From NCBI RefSeq assembly GCF_030852425.1, contig NZ_NSDM01000018.1, positions 1 through 64,000 on the forward strand: a DNA stretch of 64,000 bases, written 5' to 3'. The notes under the pieces are model-generated. The model saw only the letters and a list, made by a program, of their open reading frames with translations. It was not told where the DNA came from and did no database searches. A program made the position numbers and the translations under genes. This stretch comes from Saccharothrix longispora (lineage in GTDB: Bacteria; Actinomycetota; Actinomycetes; Mycobacteriales; Pseudonocardiaceae). Shown here one piece after another: positions 1-8,741 of the stretch. Positions within the stretch are counted from its first letter, which is position 1. Every line of letters starts with the position of its first letter.

Positions 1-297
1 GTAGGCCAGTCGGGCGGCCCGTTCACCGGCGGCGCGGAGGTCGTCGGCCAAGCCGGCGAGCAGGTCCACCGCTTCGCGGACGTAGCGCCAGGCGGTGCTG
101 TGGGAGATGCCGAACCCGATGGCGAGGCGGGCGTGGGTGTCGCCGTTGCGCAGGTGGGCAAGTACGAGCAGCGCCTGACGGCCGGGTTCCAGTCGACGCC
201 ATCGGGACCGACGCCGTGTTCGTTCCGCGCGGATGAGATCGGCCAGGCGGATGAGGGTGTGGTTGGACAGCGGAATCGCGGCAGGGTAAGACAGCAC
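1..297 (-). CDS. IS5-family transposase, N-terminal part (cut by window edge)
   Basis: Reading leftward from a GTG at 297 gives 99 uninterrupted codons that run off the window. The translation (VLSYPAAIPLSNHTL..., then RQALLVLAHLRNGDTHARLA and STAWRYVREAVDLL) matches the N-terminal helix-turn-helix region of actinobacterial IS5-type DDE transposases. That region binds the element's ends; the DDE catalytic part would lie to the left, outside the window. A perfect inverted repeat just upstream (298-359) looks like the element's end. Whether the element is intact cannot be judged. It borders the CRISPR-Cas operon on the left. Confidence 0.8.
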   Translation of the reverse strand, partial: MLSYPAAIPLSNHTLIRLADLIRAERTRRRSRWRRLEPGRQALLVLAHLRNGDTHARLAIGFGISHSTAWRYVREAVDLLAGLADDLRAAGERAARLAY

Positions 298-359
298 GGC
301 GAGGCTCCCGGTTGGGGCATCGGATCTTGGTCGACTGCTGTCTTACCGGGAGCCTCGCC
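286..359. repeat. Inverted repeat at the end of the left-edge IS5-like element
   Basis: The 15-mer ggcgaggctcccggt at 298-312 is repeated as its exact reverse complement at 345-359. The neighbouring gtaagacagca (286-296) is repeated inverted at 339-349. The motifs sit immediately upstream of the transposase start, where a terminal inverted repeat is expected. The outer boundary is probably near 359, but the other end of the element is outside the window. Confidence 0.6.
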
Positions 360-572
360 CACCGCGCCCCATCACCCAGCCCGGGCCGTGACCTGCACCG
401 TCACGATGAAAATGGCTCAGTGGTCGGCAATGGGCTGCTGATGTTCTCACGGTCATCTGAGCTGTACCGCAGATGACTTCTCGCGCGGCGCTGCGACGTT
501 TGGGTGAACTTCGGTCTCAATGGTGCTGGTGCTGCTGCCCTGATTGGATTTATCGAACGCGTTTCTGCTTTC

Positions 573-3029
573 ATGTCGCACCTCGACGTCGGGGGAACGT
601 CAGGTTCTGAAGCGAGGAGCGAAGCGGTTGTGGGCATGCCTCCTGTGTGGGGCGCCTGGGGGAAGTGGTCGCGGAAACGATTGCCGCACCCGCTGGTGTG
701 CCACCTGATCGACACGGCCTTGGTGGCGCGGGAGCTGCTGCCGCGGTTGCTCGGGCCCCGGTGTCTGGTGATGTTGCGGACGACGTTTCGGCCGTTGGGG
801 GATGCCGATGGTTGGATCGCCGTGCTGTGCGGCATTCACGACCTGGGCAAGTACTCGCCGACTTTTCAGGGGATCAAGGCCGATCTGGCCGCCGGGCGCC
901 TGGGACCGGAAGCGGCATCTGATGTCCATTTCGTGCGCAAGCTCGACGGTGTCCAGCGCTTGGACATCCCCCACGGGCTGCTGACCGCACTGCACGTCAA
1001 GGACATGCTCACGTCGTGGGGAGCCGATGTCGTCGTCGCGGACGGGATCGCCGTGGTGTTGGGCGGCCATCACGGCTACTTCCCCAAGAGTTCGGCGGTC
1101 GCACAGGCCCGGACGGCCCGCAACGACCATGGTGGCGAGACGTGGGCGCGGTGGCGCGATGCGATGGTGCTTCAGATTGTCGATCATCTCGGGCTGGTCG
1201 ATCCGCGGACGTTGCCGTGGTCGAAGGTCGAGTTCGATGTCGTCGCGGGTGTCGGCTTGGCGGGACTGACGACGGTCAGTGACTGGATCGCCTCCGACGA
1301 GTCGAATTACGAGTCGCCCGACGGGCCCTTCGATCTTGCGGAGTATGTCCGCGCCGCACGTCCGCGCGCCGTTCACGCGGTCCTGAAGGCCGGTGTGCAG
1401 CCGTGGAAACCGCCGGTCGACACCAGCTTCAGGGGCCTCAACCCGAAGACGTCGGATGTGCCGGAGGTGCGGCCGGTTCAGGTGTTGGCCGAGCGGTTGG
1501 TGGCCGATCGGCGTGGGCCCACGATGGTGGTGGTCGAGGCGCCGACCGGCGAGGGCAAGACGTTGCTGGCGTTGCAGGCGGCGGCGACGTTGGTGCGAAC
1601 CCTGAAGCTGTCCGGTGTGTACGTGGGCATGCCGACCAAAGCCACGAGCAACCAGGTGCTGGAGGAGTTCGAGGCGCTGTTGGATCGGATCAAGGACACG
1701 ACCGGTGTGCATCTGGTGCACTCCGACGCGCGAAACTACTTGGCCGAGCGGGACACCGAGCCGTCGGATATCGGTCACGACGATCCGCACGACGATGACA
1801 CCGCGGCCCGGGAGTGGTTCACCCGTAAGAAAAGCCTGCTGGCCAGTCTGGGGGTCGGGACCGTGGACCAGGTGGTCCGGGCGGGCATCCGGTCCGGGCA
1901 CGGGTTCGTGCGGCTGGCCGGGTTGTCGGGCAAGGTCGTGGTGTTCGACGAGGTGCATGCCTACGGCGTGCACATGTCGACGCTGCTCGATCGGCTGTTG
2001 ATGTGGCTGGGGCGGTTGGGTGTCTCGGTGGTGGTGTTGTCGGCGACGCTGCCGACGCGCCGGCGCGACGAGCTGGTCAGGGCATGGCAGGCGGGGGTGA
2101 CGGGACGTCGCCCCGGCAGCGTCGCCGCGGTGCCCGCCTGTGGCGGCTATCCGCGGGTCACCGTGGCCGACGAGGAAGGTGTCACTGCGCACAAGGCCGG
2201 TGTCTCGAAGGTCAACCGGGAACGGGACGTCGTGCTGGACCACCCTGTACCGGCCGAGCGCGTCGTGTCGTGGTTGCTGGAGCAGGCGCGCAGCGGACGC
2301 GGTGTTACGGCGGTGCACAACACCGTCTCCCGCGCGAAGAAGACCTACGAGGAGGTGAACGCGACGGTCGCCCGACTGCCGCAGGAACACTTCGTCGACG
2401 GTGTGCGGCCGGTGGTGAAGCTGATCCACGGGCAGATGGACCGCGTCGAGCGAAGCGAGGTGGAGCGATGGCTCCGGCGCGGGTTCGGCCCCACAGGCAC
2501 ACGCGTACCCGCCATCGTCGTAGGGACGCAGGTGCTGGAACAGAGCCTCGACCTGGACTTCGACGCGATGCTGACCGACCTGGCGCCGATGGACCTGCTC
2601 ATCCAGCGCGCGGGACGGGTCCACCGCCACAACCGCACGCGGCGGGGACCGCTGCTGCTGGGCATCACCGGGGTGACCGACACCGACAACGCACCGGTGT
2701 TCCCGCCGCACGTGCACACGATCTACGCCCGCTACGTCCTGCTGCGGACCTGGGCGCTGCTGCGACACCGGACGGTGATCCACTGTCCGCAGGAGGTCCC
2801 CGCCCTGGTCGACGCCGTCTACGGCCCGCCGGAGGCGGTCCCGTGCCCCTCCGGTTGGCAGACGGCATGGCGGCAGGCGGAAACGGCACACCGCACGCAC
2901 GTCCACCGGCAGGTCGACCGGGCGGCGAATCTGTACCTGCCCGTACCCGTCGGGGAGGTCGTCCTGGAACAGCTCTCCGAGCAGCCGCAGGATCCCCGCC
3001 GGACTCGCGAGAACAAGGGGAACCGGTGA
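573..3029 (+). CDS. cas3: Cas3 helicase-nuclease, type I-E (C-terminal domain encoded separately)
   Basis: Cas3 is the ssDNA-directed 3'-5' helicase and HD nuclease recruited by Cascade to destroy target DNA. Numbered from the ATG at 573, the HD domain shows CHLIDTA (H44), GIHDLGK (H89, D90) and LGGHHGYFP. The helicase shows PTGEGKT (K329), DEVHAY (D459), VVLSATLP, VGTQVLEQSLDLDFD and QRAGRVHRH, so both activities look intact. The frame is open back to a GTG at 504, with other possible starts at 630 and 636; none has a convincing Shine-Dalgarno, so the start is uncertain. The protein stops at 3029, before the C-terminal domain usual for Cas3, which follows in an overlapping ORF. First gene of the operon, about 210 bp from the IS5 end. 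Confidence 0.93.
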   Translation: MSHLDVGGTSGSEARSEAVVGMPPVWGAWGKWSRKRLPHPLVCHLIDTALVARELLPRLLGPRCLVMLRTTFRPLGDADGWIAVLCGIHDLGKYSPTFQGIKADLAAGRLGPEAASDVHFVRKLDGVQRLDIPHGLLTALHVKDMLTSWGADVVVADGIAVVLGGHHGYFPKSSAVAQARTARNDHGGETWARWRDAMVLQIVDHLGLVDPRTLPWSKVEFDVVAGVGLAGLTTVSDWIASDESNYESPDGPFDLAEYVRAARPRAVHAVLKAGVQPWKPPVDTSFRGLNPKTSDVPEVRPVQVLAERLVADRRGPTMVVVEAPTGEGKTLLALQAAATLVRTLKLSGVYVGMPTKATSNQVLEEFEALLDRIKDTTGVHLVHSDARNYLAERDTEPSDIGHDDPHDDDTAAREWFTRKKSLLASLGVGTVDQVVRAGIRSGHGFVRLAGLSGKVVVFDEVHAYGVHMSTLLDRLLMWLGRLGVSVVVLSATLPTRRRDELVRAWQAGVTGRRPGSVAAVPACGGYPRVTVADEEGVTAHKAGVSKVNRERDVVLDHPVPAERVVSWLLEQARSGRGVTAVHNTVSRAKKTYEEVNATVARLPQEHFVDGVRPVVKLIHGQMDRVERSEVERWLRRGFGPTGTRVPAIVVGTQVLEQSLDLDFDAMLTDLAPMDLLIQRAGRVHRHNRTRRGPLLLGITGVTDTDNAPVFPPHVHTIYARYVLLRTWALLRHRTVIHCPQEVPALVDAVYGPPEAVPCPSGWQTAWRQAETAHRTHVHRQVDRAANLYLPVPVGEVVLEQLSEQPQDPRRTRENKGNR

Positions 3030-3394
3030 ACGACGACGAGTACGACGACCTCGACACCGCGGTCGAAGTGGTCCTGCTGCGAGCCGACGACGACCGGGCT
3101 GTCAGGGCCACCCCGGTACGCGGCATGACGTCGATAGACCTCACCGCCACCGAGCTCACCGCATCGACGGTGCAGGAGTTGACGGATTCCGCCACCGTGC
3201 TCTCCGCCCCGGACGGTGTGCCCTCGGACGTGGTGCGGGCCCTGCGGGCAGCCCCGGTCCCGCCCCTGTTCGCGAGCTCCCCGTGGCTGTGTCACCACCG
3301 GGCTCTGATACTGCGCGACGGGCGATGCCCGGTCGCGGGCCACGTCCTCAACTACGGACCGGAGTTCGGCGTGTACGTCGATGGTGACCTGTGA
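3026..3394 (+). CDS. Detached Cas3 C-terminal domain (122 aa)
   Basis: A GTG at 3026 overlaps the cas3 stop as GTGA, and the frame runs 122 codons to 3394, where it overlaps the casA start by another GTGA. The product begins with an acidic stretch (VNDDEYDDLD) and continues VEVVLLR...SSPWLCHHRALILRDG...VLNYGPEFGVYV. This resembles the C-terminal domain that closes ordinary type I-E Cas3, which typically ends with an SPWL motif and a YDPELGL-type motif. My reading is that Cas3 is split into two translationally coupled polypeptides. A frameshift mutation or sequencing error that separated a once-continuous gene is the main alternative. I do not recognise it as a known stand-alone cas gene. Confidence 0.7.
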   Translation: MNDDEYDDLDTAVEVVLLRADDDRAVRATPVRGMTSIDLTATELTASTVQELTDSATVLSAPDGVPSDVVRALRAAPVPPLFASSPWLCHHRALILRDGRCPVAGHVLNYGPEFGVYVDGDL

Positions 3395-4998
3395 CGCGCG
3401 AGGCGGCGACATCGTTCGACCTGCTGACCGAGCGGTGGATCCCGGTCATCGACCGCAACGGCACGCCCGACAAGGTCGGGTTGAGACGACTGCTGCTCGA
3501 CTCACACATGCTGAGGCGCATCTCCGGCAGTACCTCGCCCATGACCGCCGCCTTGTACCGGTTGGTGCTGGCGTTGTTCCACCGCGCCTACGCGGTGACC
3601 ACCGAGGTGGAGTGGAAAGACCGCTGGGAGGCCGAGTCGCTGCCGGCCGAGCCGCTGGAGCAGTACCTGGCCGAATTCGGCGACCGGTTCGACCTGTTCG
3701 ACACCCGGCGGCCCTTTCTGCAGTGCCCGGCGCTGGCACGCATCGCACCTCAGACTCCGGCGAAGCTGATCCCCCACCGGGCGGTGGGAAACAACGTCAC
3801 CTTGTTCGACCACACCACCGTCTCCGACATCACGCTGCTCGGCCCCGACGAGGCCGCCTGCTGGCTGGTCACCACCCAGGCGTTCGACCCGGGCGGCACC
3901 AAAACCCCCTATGAGGGTGTGAGGTCCTCGAAGCTGGCACCGTGCAACCGCCTCGGCGTCGTCCTGGTCGAGGGCGACACCCTGCTGCAGACGCTGCTGT
4001 TCAACGCCCTGCTCTATGACCCGGAACTGCACAAGCCGCGCAAGACCACGCCCGACGACGCACCGGTCTGGGAAGCAACCGTTCCCCCACCGGGCATCCC
4101 GGACAAGCGACCGGCGCGTGGCTGGACGGACCTGTTGACCTGGCCCTCGCGGCGCATCCTGCTCTCCCACCGCCGTGACGGTGACACCACCAAGGTCGAC
4201 GGAGTCGTCATCACACCCGGGGTCGAGTTCACCGGCGAACTGGTGCACGACGAGAAAATGGCAGCCTTTCGGCAGCCGACCGGGACCAACGGCAAGCCGA
4301 AGAAGGACGTGCCGCTGCAGCCGATCCGGCTGGCTCCGCTGCGCGGAGTGTGGCGGCACAGCGTCGAACTGCTGCTCGCTGACCAGCCGGGGGAGGGGCG
4401 GTCCCGGATGAGGCCGCCGGCGCTGGACCAGATCGCCAGGCTGGCCGAACGTGGCCGGCTGCCACAGGACGCCTCGTACACCCTGCGCGTGTTCGGCCAA
4501 CTGCTGAACAAGGAGCAGTCCGTCGTCGTGGACTACCTCGAAGACGCAGTACCGGCGCCGGTGGCGCTCCTGCGTGCCGAAGACCTGGTCCTGGCGACCC
4601 TGGTGGGCACCGCGATCGCCCTCGCCGACGACGCCGGGGCCGCGCTGCGCCACCTGGAAAGCGACTACCGGGAGGAACGGCGCGCCAAACCGGTCTCCGG
4701 GCTCGACCTGACGTACTGGCCGCGCCTACCCAACGCCTTCGGTGAGCTACTGGAAGGCATGGCCACAGCCCGGCGGGAACGGCGCCCGGAGACCGACGCG
4801 CTGACCGCGTGGGCCGAGCACGTCGCCGACACCGCCCGCTCCGCCGGCAACCGCTGGGCCCAGAGCGCCTCGACCGACGGGCGTGACCTGCTGGTCATCG
4901 CCAAGCACGTCGAGAAGTTCGACAATATCGTCGCCAAGCTCGTGCGCACCTTCCACGTGAAAGTGCGCGGCTCCCTCACGAAAGAGCAGGACGGGTGA
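3391..4998 (+). CDS. casA: Cascade large subunit Cas8e (Cse1/CasA)
   Basis: This 535-residue protein is the large subunit of the type I-E Cascade complex; it reads the PAM and recruits Cas3. The N-terminus FDLLTERWIPV and the following TRRPFLQCP region are hallmarks of Cse1. The length fits the family (about 500-560). The GTG start at 3391 overlaps the preceding stop, and the TGA at 4996-4998 overlaps the casB start, so the genes are translationally coupled. No disruption is seen. Confidence 0.93.
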   Translation: MTREAATSFDLLTERWIPVIDRNGTPDKVGLRRLLLDSHMLRRISGSTSPMTAALYRLVLALFHRAYAVTTEVEWKDRWEAESLPAEPLEQYLAEFGDRFDLFDTRRPFLQCPALARIAPQTPAKLIPHRAVGNNVTLFDHTTVSDITLLGPDEAACWLVTTQAFDPGGTKTPYEGVRSSKLAPCNRLGVVLVEGDTLLQTLLFNALLYDPELHKPRKTTPDDAPVWEATVPPPGIPDKRPARGWTDLLTWPSRRILLSHRRDGDTTKVDGVVITPGVEFTGELVHDEKMAAFRQPTGTNGKPKKDVPLQPIRLAPLRGVWRHSVELLLADQPGEGRSRMRPPALDQIARLAERGRLPQDASYTLRVFGQLLNKEQSVVVDYLEDAVPAPVALLRAEDLVLATLVGTAIALADDAGAALRHLESDYREERRAKPVSGLDLTYWPRLPNAFGELLEGMATARRERRPETDALTAWAEHVADTARSAGNRWAQSASTDGRDLLVIAKHVEKFDNIVAKLVRTFHVKVRGSLTKEQDG

Positions 4999-5663
4999 CA
5001 GACAACCGCCTCAGGCAACGCCGCCGGGCCTTCACCGGCTACCTCTACGGCCTCCACCGAGACCTGTCCTCGGACAACGGCGCCAAGGCCGCGGAGTCCC
5101 GCCGCGTATTGGCCCGACTACGGCGGACGTTCTCCGGCCCACGCCAGGAAGCCGAAGCCTACGAGTACGTCTTCAAGCACGACCCCCCACACAGCGAGGA
5201 GGAGGCGTGGCTGCTGCTGGCCGGACTGTTCGCCCTGCATCCACAGCCGCGACGCGATCCGTCCCGACGCGGCTCGCTGGGCGGCTCGATGGGCGAACTG
5301 GAGGCCCGGCGCGGCTTCGCCGCCACCCGGCGCTTCACCGACCTGGTGGCACGCGACCGTGACGGCCTGCCGCACCACCTGCGCCAGACCATCCGGCTGC
5401 TGGCCTCCCACGACATCACCGTCAACTACGACCAACTGCTGGACGACCTGGTGATCCTGCTCGGTGACGACCACCGCGAACAGCACGCCCACAGCGTCCG
5501 CCTGCGCTGGGCCCGCGAATTCCACCGTCCGTCACCCGAGCAGGTCACCAGGACCACCACCGGGACCACCGACACAGCCGGCGACGCGTCGGACGGCGCC
5601 CCCGACGGCGACCCCGAAGAAGACTCGGCCCAGGACGACTACGCCACCACGGAGAACTCGTGA
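4995..5663 (+). CDS. casB: Cascade small subunit Cse2 (CasB)
   Basis: A 222-residue, Arg-rich, mostly helical protein with the Cse2 features RRAFTGYLYGLHRDL near the N-terminus and a conserved WLLLAGLFALHP segment in the middle. Cse2 forms the dimer along the inner face of Cascade that stabilises the R-loop. The last 35 or so residues are a low-complexity acidic tail (TTTGTTDTAGD... to TTENS) absent from the family core. The gene is joined to both neighbours by GTGA overlaps. Confidence 0.92.
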   Translation: MTDNRLRQRRRAFTGYLYGLHRDLSSDNGAKAAESRRVLARLRRTFSGPRQEAEAYEYVFKHDPPHSEEEAWLLLAGLFALHPQPRRDPSRRGSLGGSMGELEARRGFAATRRFTDLVARDRDGLPHHLRQTIRLLASHDITVNYDQLLDDLVILLGDDHREQHAHSVRLRWAREFHRPSPEQVTRTTTGTTDTAGDASDGAPDGDPEEDSAQDDYATTENS

Positions 5664-6835
5664 TCCTCGAACTGCACCTGCTCCAGTCCTTCCCGGTCAG
5701 CAACCTCAACCGCGACGACACCGGCCAACCCAAGACCGCCACCTTCGGCGGCCAAAGCCGCGCCCGCATCTCCAGCCAGTCGATCAAGCGCGCGTCACGT
5801 CTGCTGTTCAACCACTACGGCCTGGACAAGTCCGAGACGGGGATGCGCACCAAGCGACTGATCGACAACGCCGCCAAGCAGCTGACCAAGGCAGGGCGTG
5901 ACGCGGAAACCGCGCCCGGTGTCGTGACCGCCGCGCTGGAACACCTCGGATTCGGCGTGGACCAGGACAAACTGCTGACCGAGTACCTGCTGTTCGTCGG
6001 CTCCCAAGCCATCGACCGGCTGACCGACTACAGCCAGACCCACTGGGACACCCTGGCCGCGACCACGGCGGCCAAGGCCGCCGCGAAGCAGGCCGAAGAC
6101 GAAGCCAAGGCCAAGGGCAAGAGCAGAGCCAAGAAGGCGAAGACCGAAAAGCCCAAGCCCGACAAGCAGGCCGTGGCCGACGCCAAATACATCCTCGACG
6201 GCGCCCGAGCCGTGGACGTCGCCCTGTTCGGTCGCATGATCGCCGATAACAAGGACTTCAACGTCAACGCCGCCTCCCAGGTCGCCCACGCCCTGTCAAC
6301 CCACTCCGTGCGCAACGAGTTCGACTTCTACACCGCCGTCGACGACCTCAAGCCCGACGCCGAATCCGGCGCCGACATGATCGGCACCGTCGACTTCAAC
6401 TCCGCCTGCTACTACCGCTACGCCAACGTCGACATCGCCCAACTGACCCACAACCTCTCCGGCGACACCGACCTGGTCGACCGCGGCCTGCGCGCCTGGC
6501 TGTACTCCTTCATCCACGCCGTCCCCAGCGGCAAGCAGAACTCCATGGCCGCCCGCACCCTGCCCGACACCCTGCTGGGCGTCGTCCGCGACCGCGGCGC
6601 GTGGAACCTGGCCAACGCCTTCCTCAAGCCGGTCGTCGCCGACGACCTCATGGCAGCCTCCACCGAACGCCTCACCGATCACTTCACCCGTCTGCGCGCC
6701 TTCTACGGCAACGACCAGATCCGCGCCGTCGCCGCAGCCTCGGTCACCGGCGACATCCCACACCTGGATGCCGACGACACGGTCACCGGCATCGACCAGT
6801 TCACCACCCGCCTGCTCACCGCGACCCGGGGCTGA
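5660..6835 (+). CDS. cas7e: Cascade backbone subunit Cas7e (Cse4/CasC)
   Basis: A 391-residue RAMP protein that polymerises along the crRNA as the Cascade backbone. The N-terminus (LELHLLQSFPVSNLNRDDTGQPKTATFGG) and the RISSQSIKRASR segment are diagnostic. An Ala/Lys-rich insertion (about residues 132-172, with runs such as KAAAKQAEDEAKAKGKSR) lies in the middle and probably enlarges the thumb region; E. coli CasC lacks it and is shorter (363 aa). The start overlaps casB by GTGA. cas5e follows after a 5-bp gap. Confidence 0.93.
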   Translation: MILELHLLQSFPVSNLNRDDTGQPKTATFGGQSRARISSQSIKRASRLLFNHYGLDKSETGMRTKRLIDNAAKQLTKAGRDAETAPGVVTAALEHLGFGVDQDKLLTEYLLFVGSQAIDRLTDYSQTHWDTLAATTAAKAAAKQAEDEAKAKGKSRAKKAKTEKPKPDKQAVADAKYILDGARAVDVALFGRMIADNKDFNVNAASQVAHALSTHSVRNEFDFYTAVDDLKPDAESGADMIGTVDFNSACYYRYANVDIAQLTHNLSGDTDLVDRGLRAWLYSFIHAVPSGKQNSMAARTLPDTLLGVVRDRGAWNLANAFLKPVVADDLMAASTERLTDHFTRLRAFYGNDQIRAVAAASVTGDIPHLDADDTVTGIDQFTTRLLTATRG

Positions 6836-6840
6836 CCACC

Positions 6841-7560
6841 ATGGCCACCTCTCTGGCCCTGTGCTTCGACGCACCCATGCAGTCCTGGGGCACCCGCTCA
6901 CCCGGCACCCTGCGCGACACCGCCGCCGAGCCGACCAAATCCGGTGTCGTCGGTCTGCTGGCCGCAGCCCTGGGCGTGCACCGCGACGACCACGACGCGA
7001 TCGCCGACCTGGCCGCGCTCACCCTGGCCGTACGCGTCGACCGCGAAGGCATCCCCGAACGCGACTACCACACCACCCAGAACGTTCCCACCACGCTGGG
7101 AAAAGGCCACCGCACCGTCGTCAGCGAGCGCTACTACCTCGCCGACGCACTCTTCCTGGTCATCCTCGAAGGCCACCCGGAACTACTGCAACGCCTCAAC
7201 CACACGATCGACAGTCCGCGATGGCCGGTGTTCTTCGGCCGCCGCGCCTTCGTCCCCGCACGACCACTGCTCACCCGCACCGGCCTCACCCACCAACCAG
7301 CCCTCCGGCTCCTGCACACGCACCCCTGGCTGGAAAACGACCCCGACGTCAGAAAGAGCGAAAGCGACAAAACCGAGCGCGTGCCGCTGCGCACCATCAT
7401 CGACTGCCCGGCCACGACGCCGGGCGCAGTGCCGCGCCGCGACCACCCGATCAGCTTCACCCACGGCGACCGACGGCACGGTCTCCGTCACGTCCTACCC
7501 GCCACCACCCCGCTCACCGACCCCATGATCAGCGATGGAGACCAAGCCCCGTGTTCCTGA
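6841..7560 (+). CDS. cas5e: Cascade subunit Cas5e (CasD)
   Basis: A 239-residue RAMP protein that caps the 5' handle of the crRNA in type I-E Cascade. The ATG at 6841 gives the family start MATSLALCFDAPMQSWGT, then RDTAAEPTKSGVVGLLAAALG and FFGRRAFVPARPL, all Cas5e hallmarks. The frame is open upstream into cas7e, but similarity begins exactly at this ATG. The end overlaps the cas6e start by 10 bp. Confidence 0.93.
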   Translation: MATSLALCFDAPMQSWGTRSPGTLRDTAAEPTKSGVVGLLAAALGVHRDDHDAIADLAALTLAVRVDREGIPERDYHTTQNVPTTLGKGHRTVVSERYYLADALFLVILEGHPELLQRLNHTIDSPRWPVFFGRRAFVPARPLLTRTGLTHQPALRLLHTHPWLENDPDVRKSESDKTERVPLRTIIDCPATTPGAVPRRDHPISFTHGDRRHGLRHVLPATTPLTDPMISDGDQAPCS

Positions 7561-8216
7561 CCAAGCTCTCCATCAACGTCAGGTCCCGCGAGTTCCGCCG
7601 CGACTTCGCCAACATCCACGACCTGCACCGCACCGTCATGTCCGCCTACCCAGACACCGACGGCAACATCCCCGCCCGCCAAGCCCACGGCGTGCTCTGG
7701 CGCCTGGACCCCACCCACACCGGCTACACCGCCTACATCCAGAGCCACACCAACCCTGCCTGGGGCAAGCTCCCCGGCGACTACACCACTGCCCCCGCCG
7801 AAGTCCGCCCGCTGCAACCGGTACTGGACACCATCACTGCGGGGCGCAAGCTGTCGTTCCGGCTGCTGGCCAATGCCACCCAGGACACCCGGCCCGTCGA
7901 ACTCAAAGGCAAAACCCGCCGCGTGGCACACCACCAGCCCGACGACCAGATCGGCTGGCTTATCCGCAAAGGCGACCAGCATGGCTTCGTCATCCCCACC
8001 GCCCGCGACGGCCAACCCGACGTCAACCCCTCACCGGTGCCCAGAATGACCGGCCGCAAGGACGACACCACCGTCATCGTGGACCCGGTCCGTTTCGACG
8101 GCCACCTCATCGTCACTGACCACACCGCGTTCACCCAGGCCTTCACCACCGGCATCGGACGCGCCAAGGCCTACGGCTGCGGCCTTCTCAGCCTCGCACC
8201 ACCACGTAACACATGA
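7551..8216 (+). CDS. cas6e: crRNA-processing endoribonuclease Cas6e (CasE)
   Basis: Cas6e cuts the pre-crRNA at the repeat hairpin and stays bound to the 3' handle. The GTG start at 7551, inside the end of cas5e, gives VFLTKLSINVRSREFRRDFA and then HDLHRTVMSAYPD, which contains the catalytic-His region. The C-terminus carries the glycine-rich RNA-binding loop GIGRAKAYGCGLLSLAP. The 221-residue length is normal. The stop at 8214-8216 overlaps an ATG at 8213 (ATGA), the usual junction to cas1, but no cas1 follows. Confidence 0.93.
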   Translation: MFLTKLSINVRSREFRRDFANIHDLHRTVMSAYPDTDGNIPARQAHGVLWRLDPTHTGYTAYIQSHTNPAWGKLPGDYTTAPAEVRPLQPVLDTITAGRKLSFRLLANATQDTRPVELKGKTRRVAHHQPDDQIGWLIRKGDQHGFVIPTARDGQPDVNPSPVPRMTGRKDDTTVIVDPVRFDGHLIVTDHTAFTQAFTTGIGRAKAYGCGLLSLAPPRNT

Positions 8217-8239
8217 CCCCCTACCCACTGCACACCACC

Positions 8240-8343
8240 CGCTTTGTGCACGGCGTGCTCTCCGCCCAAGTCCGCACCGGAGGCCGAACAACGAGATCGA
8301 GTACTTCCTCGATGCAGGCGGTCGTCATCGGCCAACGGTCTGA
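8240..8343 (+). pseudogene. Possible relic of cas2e
   Basis: The segment after cas6e, where cas1 and cas2 normally lie, has no intact gene. In one frame it encodes FVHGVLSAQVR, reminiscent of the Cas2e motif FVG-x-x-SA-x-VR. In a shifted frame, directly after, it encodes NNEIEYFLDAGGRHRPTV and a stop, reminiscent of the Cas2e C-terminus. This would mean an internal deletion of about 25 codons plus a frameshift. The match is short and judged by eye. Confidence 0.3.
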
Positions 8344-8573
8344 CCGAGAACCCCGGGCAGATGACCACGTACGCTCTTTGCAGCCGCGGCGTGTCGTCAG
8401 TCGGACCGCCACGCCGTAGACGTGCTCCCGGGCGGGTTACTCGTCAAGTTCGGGACGCCCTCCCGCCCTCCGCCACGCCGGGCTGAGTTCAGCGCCCTGG
8501 AGCCAGCCGCGCACTGTGGCGAAGAGTTCCTCGCGCTGGACCGCGGACAGCTCCCGCCACCACAGCGTCGCGG

Positions 8574-8741
8574 CCGGGTGCCGTCTTCCACAGCCCGTAC
8601 CGGTCGGACAGATCCCGCCACGGAGCGCCCGTGCGCAGCTTCCACAGGATCGCGTTGAGCACCTGAAGGTGATCCCGCTACTCGAACCATGCCCCGACAC
8701 TGGAGGTAACAGCAGGTCGATCAGAGCCCACGTGCGAATCA
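8574..8741 (-). pseudogene. IS5-family transposase remnant
   Basis: The stretch around the cttccacag, gtgcgcagcttccacaggat and ccccgacact motifs aligns with the N-terminal coding end of the intact IS5 element at 42.6-43.5 kb (its 43289-43450), with many substitutions and at least one internal deletion. No reading frame survives. It abuts the decayed, leader-distal end of the CRISPR array, so an old insertion may have cut that array. The adjoining 8437-8570 segment (minus strand, ending ...PAWRRAGGRPELDE) reads like a gene tail that I do not recognise. Confidence 0.6.

Noticed and set aside
100-441. Short + strand frame at the left edge
   Set aside because: The opposite strand encodes a recognisable IS5 transposase over the same bases.
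600-2906. Long minus-strand frame across cas3
   Set aside because: Shadow of cas3; His/Gln/Arg-rich and lacking domains.
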